Below are positions 1 through 9,879 of a stretch of 64,000 nt of DNA, one piece after another. The DNA comes from Exophiala sp. HKRS030 (Eukaryota; Ascomycota; Eurotiomycetes; Chaetothyriales; Herpotrichiellaceae): the NCBI GenBank assembly GCA_023897205.1, contig JAHWDD010000003.1, forward strand, positions 4,343,665 through 4,407,664, read 5' to 3'. The position numbers and the translations under genes are program-made. Position 1 is the stretch's first letter. Each line of letters starts with the position of its first letter. A model generated the notes under the pieces. It saw only the letters and a program-made list of their open reading frames with translations, was not told the DNA's origin and ran no database searches.

Positions 1-509
1 TTCTTGCTGGCGAAATAAGCGACGACGGGGTTCTGGAACGGGCCCTGGGGATCCGGACTAAGTGTCTCGGCGCTGAACTCGTCGACTGGTACACCGGTAA
101 GTAGAGCGTCGGGAGCGACAGCTGCAGCCGAGGACGTGATGACAACCCGCCTGATGGTAGGCGATTTGAGCGCAGAGTAGAGAATACTCAATGTGCCCTG
201 CACTGCTGGTTTGACCAAGCTATCCTCGTCGTCGGTTGGTTTTCTCGGTAGCGGGGATGCTAGATGAACGATGTAGTCGACACCCTTGACAGCTTCGTCG
301 AAAGCGCCATCTTTGGTGAGGTCTGGGACGACCACGAATGACAATTGGGACAGGTAAGGCTGGATCAATTTCGAGTCCGTCAGCGACGCCTGCTTTTCTT
401 CCGATCGCACCACGGCCCTGACATGGTAGCCTTTGGATAGAGCCTCGATGAGGGTACGAAATCCGATAAACCCTGAGGCTCCGGTGAATAGGACTAAGTC
501 GCCAGCCAT
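1..509 (-). CDS. NAD(P)-dependent extended short-chain reductase (epimerase/dihydroflavonol-reductase-like), 5' part only
   Basis: The gene runs off the left edge. The ATG at 509 opens an uninterrupted frame of about 169 codons. Residues 8-15 read TGASGFIG, the Gly-rich dinucleotide-binding motif of extended SDRs. An HLASP segment follows, then ITSSAAAVAP with the catalytic Ser. The last visible residues are YFASK, which is the YxxxK catalytic pair, so the nucleotide-binding half and the catalytic Ser-Tyr-Lys set are all present. The family reduces aldehydes, ketones or flavonoid-like substrates with NADPH. The substrate cannot be told because the C-terminal substrate-binding half is missing. 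No signal peptide or membrane segment is visible, so it is probably cytosolic. A TATA-like element lies about 115 bp upstream of the ATG. The family call is firm; specificity is unknown. Confidence 0.85.
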   Translation of the reverse strand, partial: MAGDLVLFTGASGFIGFRTLIEALSKGYHVRAVVRSEEKQASLTDSKLIQPYLSQLSFVVVPDLTKDGAFDEAVKGVDYIVHLASPLPRKPTDDEDSLVKPAVQGTLSILYSALKSPTIRRVVITSSAAAVAPDALLTGVPVDEFSAETLSPDPQGPFQNPVVAYFASK

Positions 510-624
510 CTTCGTAGTATTGCTGTAGTGCTTTGAGGTTGCTGTTACTGAAATGTGCTTCTTTATTGTGAGTTCAGCTTGATGTGCATGTCGAGTCTTG
601 GATATGCCGGGAGCAGATAGCAGC

Positions 625-631
625 ATTTATA
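625..631 (-). promoter_or_regulatory. TATA-like element upstream of the reductase gene
   Basis: On the minus strand this reads TATAAAT, about 115 bp before the ATG at 509. That spacing suits a fungal TATA box with a short leader. It is a motif match only; no transcription start is visible. Confidence 0.4.
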
Positions 632-1589
632 CAATTGTCTTTCGACCCTTAGACCGTCTCGGTTTAATGGCTTCGACATCATCGGTGCCTGCGGAGGGAC
701 CCTTCTAATGCTTGAAAATCAGTAGGATTTCGTGTGCAATGATCCTTCGGCGTTCAGCCGAACATCACGTTAATTCACCAGAACCAAGCATGATGGCATA
801 AACAACGATCAACACAAATACAGGTAGATACGGTTACCGATGAAACTATTGGTTGAAGTGTTTCGCACCTTCATTATGCACTGGGTATAAGTTTGACCAA
901 CCCCAGCAAACAGTGGAAGAATTCCAATAAACCGGCCGAATTGTGATCGTGTGTTTAGTGATCACTCTCGGCCCTTGAAAGGGGATTACCAATGACCAAT
1001 ACGACTCCCATTCTAGGCACAAATACTCCCGTTTAGGCCACAAGCACTCCCTTCTTGGCCCTACAAAGCGGGTACTGGGATATCTGTGGAAGTCGGTAAG
1101 CATGCAGGAGGTACTCAGGTCCTGAGGAGTAATGTCTTGAGCAAGTCATCAGCCCAAGAGACTTTCCGTACTGTCCTGACAAACCGTATACCTAAACTAA
1201 AGGGTTTTCTGGTCACTTACCTTGGTCTGATGCAACCAATCATGCTTGACAGATCAAACCTGCCCCTTTACCTCACCCACTTAGAAGAGTGCCAAGAGCA
1301 TATTTCCATCATGCTAAAAAAATAGTGGTTTGTAATTTCCACGGCCCAACGATGTCATGCCTCAATGTCGTCACCGCCACGGGACCTAGTGGGTGCCCTA
1401 GTAACTAAGCCTGAGTTAGTAAGTAATACCAGTACCTCATTACCTAAGGTTGTTTGTACGTTGGTGGCTTACCGTGCACTTCGTGTTTGTTGGCTTTCCG
1501 CACGTAAGGAACTGCCTCCCCCAACCTCACAATTGCGCGCTCAGGGTCACCAGAATCCTTCTCATCGCTACCGCACAGTCCGATGAAAC
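632..1589. other. Intergenic region between divergent reductase and DUF3807 genes
   Basis: No convincing coding frame is seen; open frames here are short and have no family signature. The region holds a degenerate three-unit tandem repeat (1004-1066), described separately, and must contain the promoters of both flanking, divergently transcribed genes. Confidence 0.6.
1004..1066. repeat. Degenerate 3 x 21 bp tandem repeat
   Basis: Three consecutive 21 bp units (1004-1024, 1025-1045, 1046-1066) each begin ACTCCC, continue with a TTxTxGGC-like core and end in an A/C-rich stretch. The units have diverged, so this is an old duplication. It sits in the intergenic region upstream of two divergent genes. 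Confidence 0.5.
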
Positions 1590-2075
1590 ATGCCTCTACC
1601 GGTACAACCGAAGAACCTGGACCAACATGCGATTGAGCGGCTACGCAACTTTCATGCGACACACTTCGGGAATCGCCCTGTCCCAGAACTAAATGCAGCC
1701 CAGGATGCCACAATCCCTGCGGCCCAAGAGTCATTTACAGGGGAAGATCATAGTCCACAACTAGGCTACTACGAAGATGGCACACAGAGGACATTGACAG
1801 ATCTTCAGATCAAAATGTTTAGACACTCCGAGGTCCAGCGCATAGTTCAGGAGCGGCGGTTAGCAAAAGAAAAAGCCGAGAAGCAGAAACAGCGCTACAA
1901 GGAAGGTCACAAGGCCACGACTGGAAGAAGAATGGCTCTGCACGCAGATGACCCTGCTCGTGCAGGCACCGTGGACACTCTACTGTATGATGAACAGCCT
2001 GTCACGACTTCAGAACAAGATCGTACCGCTGAGAATAAGCGCCCGATCTATTTATGGCCGCAGTTGGGCAGATAG
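1590..2075 (+). CDS. DUF3807 family fungal protein
   Basis: Single-exon protein of 161 residues. The central block LGYYEDGTQRTLTDLQIKMF followed by RHSEVQ matches, from memory, the core of the fungal DUF3807 family (small uncharacterised Ascomycota proteins). The N-terminus carries a RNFHATHFG segment. After the core comes a basic, Lys/Glu/Arg-rich helical stretch (about residues 88-112, REV to KEGHK), probably coiled coil. No signal peptide or membrane helix is present, so it is likely nuclear or cytosolic. Length is normal for the family. Molecular function is unknown, and the neighbours (a reductase and a frame-broken small gene) give no clue. The ATG at 1590 is the first in frame and precedes the conserved block by a normal distance. 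Confidence 0.75.
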   Translation: MPLPVQPKNLDQHAIERLRNFHATHFGNRPVPELNAAQDATIPAAQESFTGEDHSPQLGYYEDGTQRTLTDLQIKMFRHSEVQRIVQERRLAKEKAEKQKQRYKEGHKATTGRRMALHADDPARAGTVDTLLYDEQPVTTSEQDRTAENKRPIYLWPQLGR

Positions 2076-2403
2076 TGAAAATTCGTGACCGTGGTTAATG
2101 GCTTAGAATATTACAATCTATACCCTACACTCATGTCATCTCAGATCGAATGTCAGGGCGGTACGAGCTCTTTCGCCCAGCAGATGTAAGTTCGCACCTC
2201 TTCACACAGTTCTTTCATGATGAGCACATGTATCATCCTTAGCCTGAGCGGTATAAGCAGCAGCCTCAGCTCGATCTGACGATTGTTCTTACGTTAATCC
2301 GCGTTGTTGAATCAATCTTCTCTCTGAATTCTGTTTACATATACAGATAGCTAAACGCCTGGACTGTGACCATGCTAACCTTTTATGTTACAGACATCTC
2401 CTT

Positions 2404-2822
2404 TTAAATCTGTGGTTGGACCTCCTGAGTCCAATCTAGGTCCCCCCAGGTACATCTTCGCGGCGGGAATTGGTTGCACCTTCGCTGTTGACGGTATTTT
2501 CATCTGTACTGTCATCCTCATCAATCTCAAGTTCGTCATCGAAAGCTTCAGGCGTCGCCATGCCCCGCCACATTGGACAACATGATCCTCAATAGGAGGA
2601 GCCATTCCTGCGTCCTCCAAATTCTCTTCACTGACGACGACCCGTTGGGGCTTGGTTCAGAACCCCGAAAGCGACCTAAGAAGAAGAGTTAGCCCAACTC
2701 ATTCCGTACACAACTCAGACATCACCATTCGACCATTTTTCTCCGTCATCTGCGCCTGCCTCTGCTGGGTTGCTACGTTCCGACCGCTCGAGTCTTGTGC
2801 TCTGGTTGGGTTGATCAGCCAT
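2404..2822 (-). pseudogene. Small acidic protein gene or relic, frame-broken (unrecognised)
   Basis: On the minus strand an ATG at 2822 opens a soluble, coding-like peptide starting MADQPNQSTRLERSE. It runs to a possible donor at 2725; a 50 nt intron (2676-2725) with a GGCTAAC branch site and TTCTTCTTAG acceptor follows. Downstream, coding-like segments with acidic character (SEENLEDAGMAPP, then DDELEIDEDDSTDE, ending DLDWTQEVQPQI) lie in different frames. They would join only if one base were added at each of three G/C runs (around 2643-2650, 2564-2567 and 2442-2447). No family was recognised. It may be a real gene of about 120 residues damaged by homopolymer errors, a decayed gene, or a chance reading. 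It lies 328 bp from the end of the DUF3807 gene, tail to tail. Confidence 0.3.
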
Positions 2823-5385
2823 GGCTCTTTAATGAACCCGGTGTTGTTCCGCACGAGGAGTCTTCAATCCCACCTTAGTCCGATATCATGAGATTTATAC
2901 CAATTCGGACGTCGACACTGGCGCTCACCGCTTCTTTGAGTGTCAACTTGAGCAGGTCGACAAGTATACAACACAGTGGAACTTTCACGAGGCTGCGAAA
3001 GCGAGCTTCGTGGATGTGCCAGCGGGACAGCGGATCAATTCTATACTGTTCCGGCGAACTAAGCCTTAACAATGAAGCGAGAACGACTAAGCCTCTCTGC
3101 TGATGCATATTAAGCCCAGAAAGGGACGCCTCTTCGGGCATTGATCGCACGGGACACAACTAGTTAGCCGCAGCCATCTCTCTCGAGTTTCCAGTCGAAC
3201 CAAGATGACCATATTCCTAACACCGGTTAACAGTCCTCCAGTAGCTGCTTACGTCCGACTTGCAGATCATTCCAGTGTTAGTCTGAGCAAGTTGACACTC
3301 TATATTCAACGTGTCCTTGCGTAAATGGTGCCAGCTATACACCATACGTGCGCTACTTTCAATTCGTTCTTCCCCGGTCTTGTATGTTATTCAGGAATAC
3401 CAGGCCCCAGATAACATACACAGAAGCTATACAGGGGAGATAATCATGCATCGACTACTTCTGGGGTAATCCGCAGTGTAGGACTCTTCGCATCGGGTTT
3501 CCACGACAGATTATCGAAATATCATTCGCAAAAACACTAATAGCTGCACGAACATGTTATGGGCCGAGAAGTGCAATCATTAATTAGAGACTTACCGAGC
3601 GAGATTTTACAGCCTCATCAAATTACGAGCGCTTAAGAACTTGGTCCCAACTTCTGGCTGCATCTGGATTCAGTGTAGTGAAAGTGAAGAAATGATGGGG
3701 AAGGCTTTGACCTCAACCATTTCGGAGGGCTGCTCCACACCTCAAGCGTGTTCTGGCCACCCACTGGTATTAGCCCGATCCTGTGGCTTGCATTGGTGAT
3801 GATCAGACGGCATGGGTGAGGATCACGTAGGCAAACTAGGGTCAGCAATTCGGTTTGTTTGCGAGGTGGCCGCATTTTGGCCGCATGAAAAGGGCTAGGC
3901 AAGGCGCAGGTGGGAGGCTGTCATGAAGGGCCATTGAAACATCTGCCGCCAGTTCGATGCAAGCACTGTACTATGCCCTCATGACGCACAAAGTTTTGGT
4001 CGCTTGTCTCGAGGTGAGTTTTCCCCTGTCATGCCCGGCAAGTCTGGGGAAAGTTGCCGAACTGCGACACCATGAATTTGTTCGAACACAGGAACAAAGT
4101 TGCCAAACATTCGAACTGTCGGTCCAAGAGCAGCAACCACCACAAATTGTGGTTGCCTTTTCGTCGCCTTGGCTAGTCTACCACCAGAACGTGCGACTGC
4201 ATATTACTAGGGTCCCAAGTCACTGTTGTCCATTGGGTTGGTGTGGCACGCTACATACAGGCCCGACCCCTGTCTCTTACATCTTGGGCGGCTGATGCTA
4301 CAGTCTGTGAGTGAAGAGCAACAGATAACCCGAAAGGCGACCGACTGCAATTCTTAGTCCTTGTCCAGACTCAATGTCGCCTGCAACTTGAACATGCTCA
4401 CAGCAGATCAGCTCATTGCAAAGTCTTCCTGATTATGTTCCAGAAGAGTGCGTGTTGTGACAGTGATCACTCAACACCGACAATGTTCCAGTGGACTACT
4501 AATTGTTCGGGTTTGATCCCATTGCCAAACTAGCAACCCGACTTGTCTTGGACGACGGGCTGAGCTCGCCACAAGCATGCTTTGACCTACATGAAGACCT
4601 GGCGTCGACAATGCCAGTTCACAAGCTTGCGAGACACTCCGAGCCTCCATGCGAGCATGAAGCACAGGGGTTGTTGGGCATATCCCCTGTAAAACCCACA
4701 CTCTGTATGTTTTTGCCTTCTTGCGCTGCCTCGCCAAGTGGCACAAGTCGAAGCCAGCCAATTTCTCCTCCTGCACAACACTGAGCTGATGATTGTGGTC
4801 GGGATGAAGAATTAACACCCTTGATAAATGCGAAATCATCAATAATCGTCTATACACGTCTGTGTCAACAGCTGATTCTCCACCACTTATGGCTTGCCTT
4901 GAAGGTAAACTCTTGATACGCATGTTGAGGACATGGGACGCGCAATACCCTGGTAGCTATATTCTCCTTCTTCTTTGTTTGTCTCTGTGCGTGTCAATTT
5001 CAATGGTGTTTGCTTCGATCCCATACTCGCGTCTTATTCTTAGCCCTATGAGAACAGGCCCAACGCTGTCTCTTCATGTTCACGAGTTCGTTTGCATACC
5101 GTGTTTGGCTTCAGGTCTTCCAACAGGACCGGTGGGTACTCTGACACCTCCAGTTGGTTGGTATTAAGCTCAAGCTTGACCAACGCACGAATAACGAGTA
5201 AGGCAGGCTCTCCTTCATTTTCCTCGTGCAGTTTCTTGCCATCCTCCGGTTGTCGATCCCAAAACTCAACTTGTCCTTACATCACCCTCCTAGCAATCAG
5301 GCCCTCCCTTGAGCTGATCAAAAAAGCAAAAAGACGCAACAGGCAGACAAGAAAACGAACAAGAAATAGAAAAAAGAAACCAGTT
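2823..5385. other. Intergenic region, 2.6 kb
   Basis: Several open frames of 70-150 codons exist on both strands, but none has a recognisable motif, a consistent intron pattern or plausible amino-acid composition. I see no transposon ends or terminal repeats. The right end holds the Pol III terminator of the tRNA gene. Confidence 0.55.
5370..5375 (-). terminator. RNA polymerase III terminator of tRNA-Glu
   Basis: Six A on the plus strand give a T6 run on the transcribed strand, about 10 nt beyond the tRNA 3' end. This is the canonical Pol III stop. Confidence 0.8.
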
Positions 5386-5474
5386 TTCCGGCGCCAGGAA
5401 TTGAACCAGGGGCTTCTGCGTTTTCATGAAGAACTCATGAGAAGCAGAAATGTTAACCACTACACTACACCGGA
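5386..5474 (-). tRNA. tRNA-Glu (anticodon CTC) with a 17 nt intron
   Basis: Read on the minus strand, 89 nt fold as a tRNA. The acceptor stem is TCCGGTG/CGCCGGA with discriminator A. The D-arm is GTGT-AGTGGTTA-ACAT and the anticodon stem is TCTGC/GCAGA. The anticodon loop is TT-CTC-A followed by an intron after position 37 (plus-strand 5421-5437), which begins TGAG and can pair with the anticodon, as in the bulge-helix-bulge used by the tRNA splicing endonuclease. The T-loop is TTCAATT. Mature length is 72 nt before CCA addition. The start TCCGGTGTAGTGTAGTGG is typical of eukaryotic tRNA-Glu. The T-stem is CCTGG/CCTGG with a central T-T mismatch, a slight weakness. A T6 terminator follows. 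It decodes GAG. Confidence 0.92.
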
Positions 5475-8400
5475 CTTTCTTCACTTGAGTTCTTGTTCAC
5501 TCATCTGTGTTATGATTGTTGGAGGAAAATTGACGAATTGAACTTATATTGTCGGGGATTTGTGTCATTCACTTGCAGGAGAGTCCGAGAGCCAATGTGA
5601 AGTTCCCCAGTCACAGATCAACATCCCATACATTAGCAGGCATTATAATACATCCTTCAAGAGATTCACTGGGGCTCATCGCTGTAGTCATTCGTCATCC
5701 CTCATCCATCGGTCTTTGCTTCAATGACATTCCCTTTTTTGAGCAACGAATCGAGCCTGCACCGTTGAACCTGCTCTACCATGGACAGCTTGTCCTGTCC
5801 AGAAGACTGAATATACGACACAGATTGACTGAAGAAAACATTGCTTGATTTTCCCAACGATGGCTAGCAAACTATCTCCATCACCAGAGATAGATTCAGC
5901 CAGATTACCTCAGAGACGTTTTCTCAAGTCTGGTACCATCATCCTGACAGTACTGCAGGAGGCAGCTTGAGAGCAGTGACCCAGATTCACCACGATGAAC
6001 ACGTGGACTCGGGATCACTTAAATCTAGGTCAGGTCAAGAGGCTGCAAGCGACTTACATGTTGCGATTCGTTTTGATTAGACTATATTCTGCCTCTTTTC
6101 CAGATCGCCCTCGATCAAGTACTAATTTTCACCAGGTCTTGACTAACCCTTCATGACATTTAACTCAACTCGTCAACTAAGGATCCCAAAATGTGCCCTT
6201 GCATCAACCCTTGGTCACCACCTTCTGCCAATGACTCCCAATCGATGCTGGAGCTCAGTTGCAACAAGAAACTTGATGTCCATCCCACCGTGATGATGAC
6301 TCAAGACCATCAATGAGCTGACCCGTCTTACCCACCGCAACCTATCCAAAGCCCCCTTCGTTTTAACGAACTGCAATTAGATGTGTCGGTAGCCAACTGT
6401 GGCACATGATACAAATAGGATGGTTCTTCAGGACCAATTCATGCGTATCTCGTGAATCCAGCAAGTGAGGACCACTCTTTGTCAAAATTTGTCCCAACTC
6501 GGAGGCTTTGCGAGGAATCAAATACCACATACACAAGAGAAGTCATGTGAGATCTGGCATCTCCTTGATACATAGGACCGTGATCAAACTTCAGCAGGTG
6601 ATGACCTTCGAAAATTGTAGAGGCAAGAATCTTTCCTCCCTATACCTGGCCAGAAATCTTTGAGCATGATGGCTGGATACACTTCAACAAGTGGCAGCGA
6701 ACCTTTCGAGGACGCCCGGTTATACCAAGGCCAAAAACACCTTATGTGTCGATCGGCACAGACATTCAGAAGGGGTTTGTGTTCTACATTCTCAACGATA
6801 TCCAAGAAATCATCCGACAGATAGGTAGTGGTCATGCAATATCAAACCACGCAGCGCACCGACGGCGACGTTCAGGCATGCAAGGCTGCCTCCCCTGATC
6901 TACCGTCGATGCCTCGCTTGCAGTTGCCCTTGACTCTCCTTGGGCCAGTAAAGGTCTCCCCTGCGTATGTTTCAAGTACGAAGTACGCCGTCATCATCAC
7001 CAAGGGGTCGAGGATGTGGGGATTCAAGAAACCCACCCACGAATGCTACCTATGCTGTCACCACAAAAAAACCAGGTGGTTGGGAATTCAATAATCGTCA
7101 CGGAGGCTTCAGGCCTAAAGTACCTGAAACAATAATGTAGATCGAAGGTGAAACTCGCGCAAACTCAATCTGACGGGGTTGGACGAATGAGCATCACAAA
7201 AATACACAACGCACGAGTTCCACGTTTGCGATATTATTACTGAATGTGGATGAGAAGAATCAATATTTTCTCTAAATTGTCATTAGACTTAGTACGGAGT
7301 ACGGACACTGTACGGACACAGGTTTGGAAAAACATGACCTGACATTAAATTACGCCGGCGATAGTATCGAATGCTATTGTTATTACGATTCCCCAAGCTC
7401 TCTCGATGGTTCATGTCTCCCGAAAATCAAAAAAAAAAATTGGTGTCTGAACTCTGAAGTTTGTTCGCTATTAGTGGGTAGATTACTCAAGGGCTTAAGC
7501 AATAGGCCACCGCGCACGTGCGCAATAAGAACAACGACAGCGTGTGTCAAATCGGCTGACTTCGGCGCCGACTTGCATTCTAAATTTCCCATGAGATCTC
7601 AAAAAGCATACTATTGACACGAAAATAGAATACGAAAAAGCCACGCACGTGCAAAAATGCAGAGCTCCTAAGGACTGACGTTTGTCAGCTGTCACTTTGT
7701 CGAGATTCGTGACACATTCTTCTTGTCGTCGATGGATCTGGTCTGTGCAGCCCACCGTCTTTTGCTAGACAGAGAAATGTTTCTTGGCGGCCGATGCTGC
7801 TGCTGCTGCGACGTGCACGATATGTCAGGCACGTGACGAGCGTGGTTAGTACTTCGGGTTCGTCTGTGTATGCAGATAGACTTTTTTGAGTTATGGACGA
7901 CAGTATGGACTACGGCGTATATTTAATGACACATGTGACAGTAGCAGGGCGGCCCCTCGTAGCCGTAGGTGACAATCGTAAGCGAAGTTTCAGAATGCAT
8001 CCGTGCTTTGTTTACTCGTTTGTTGTGCGACGATGAACTGACAGGCAAGTTACCACTGTCCCGTACCGTTTTTTTTCTGCCCTACGACGAGCGTGCAAGT
8101 GTTGAGTGTATCTCGGCAAAGGACCTCACAATCTCAATACCGTCAATGTCGGCTTGGTGCAAGGTCTGTAAATGGAATGTTGTAGGGGTTGTGGGTATTC
8201 CTTACAGGGACAGAGATGTTTTTATATGGAGCTGGTGGATCATACTGTACCCGCGGTTGGTACCCGAAAGAGCAAAATTTCAAGCCCCGAGTAATCACCA
8301 TTATGAGCCTTTTTCTGTCATCGCCTTGAGCTCGCTGTGGGACACCGGGCGAGTTGTGATTCGAGTGCTTCTTAGCGGTATATGGAGTATGCCAACTGGA

Positions 8401-9879
8401 GGTATTGTAAGATCCCCAAGGGTAGGGATGGAAGGCCGCAGTGCACTTCGTAGTCTGAGTCTCAGCAGCCGAGATCCATCTACTGGAGAGGTGGAAAAAC
8501 AACGCGCGGCCAGAGAATTCCTGTCGGAGCCTTCTTGTTAGTTCTGACCCTTGTTCCTTTGCAGGGCCCAAGTACTTTAGGTGAAACACAACGGGCAAGG
8601 CTGCCAGCGCGTGTCCGCCAGGCTCGGGTATTGAGGTAGCGTTGCCACTAAACATGCGGCCAGCCAGGGTACCTAAACAATACCCGATCACCAAAACGGA
8701 CTGCGATGGTGCTGCTATGCCTCGATTGGTGACACCATCACAAGCACAATGCCGCCGACTCGTTCCATGGTGTACTAACCGTGATTAGGGATCAAGTCAC
8801 TAAGGGTTGACGACTCGACACTGCCGGGAGAATCCCAGCTCCGATCAATGGCACGCGATGACTTTCACATCGGCATGGACTGGCGACGAGGCTTATTCTT
8901 ATTAAGGGCGGCTCTGCGGTCAAGGACAATTTTGATAACGTCTAGCCTGATACACTAGCTCATCAGAGTTCGCTGGACGAGAGGCTGGAATCTGACGAGG
9001 CAAAGTGACTGAAAATTTGCGACAACCCTAGAACCCAGGTCGGGCATGGTGGGCATGTCGGGATGGGTTGTCCTTTGTTCGAAAATCTGGCAATCTCCGT
9101 ACTAACTTCCTACAAGGCTGCGTCTGACATTTGTGGTAGGGAAGCACAAGTCCATTTCGAGCGTGTTTGTTTACATCAAGGGTACGCCTTGAACCGACTC
9201 GCGAAGCGAATCCATTTTTCAGACCCATCTGGTTTTTGCCCTTGTCAAGCCTCAGAATAAGGCTTGACCAGGCTTCGAGAAAATCGCTCCACCGGGGATG
9301 ATGAGGTGGACATTAGACGCTGGGTCGGTTCGATCTTCGATGGTTCCTGTTGCAAGCGAATCGGTCTTATTCGAGTCGGTTGGCGCGTACATCGAGCGCA
9401 TGGTCCTTAGCTTCAGCGTGCGAAATTAGGTATATCAAAAGAGGCATAGTTTAGAGCGGACAAATTTGCAAAACTAACAACGATGCTGATACACGTGAAT
9501 TTGACATGGCGACGTCTAGGGCATGATTGTATGCTATCTTATGAAAGACTGTAATAGTAATTGCACGGTTTGAACTCAGCACAGCAACTTTGCATGCTGG
9601 GACGATATGATGGTCATGGAAGGCTACAACCAGCAATAACAGCTTTGAGCGGCGACAACTCTTAGATCACAAGTGCATGAAATCCTGTAGTGTTGATTTT
9701 CCAGTGTTTTTTGTACTGCTGTTCTTGAAAACATACACGTTGTTGATGATCAACTTCCGCGACCACCCATCTGTATTTTTGTCCATTAGCTCAAATTAGG
9801 AAAATAGTGAAAGATATTTGACCAGCACATGATTTCCCAGTGCAGTCGAGTCATCTTCAAACTCTTAGTCAACACACTT
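5475..9879. other. Intergenic region, 4.4 kb
   Basis: No supportable gene. The longest open frames (about 190 codons at 7969-8541 plus and 183 at 8143-8694 minus) overlap each other, lack motifs and have shadow-like composition. A short GTACGGA direct repeat occurs near 7290-7315. The right end contains the 3' flank of the H+-ATPase gene. Confidence 0.55.

Noticed and set aside
2888..3159. Short frames on both strands beyond the small acidic gene
   Set aside because: No continuity with the putative gene and no motif.
4471..4923. 150-codon minus-strand frame
   Set aside because: No recognisable domain, biased composition, overlapping plus-strand frames of similar quality.
7969..8694. Overlapping open frames of about 190 (+) and 183 (-) codons
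   Set aside because: They are mutual shadows with no motif, odd composition and no intron logic; no family recognised.
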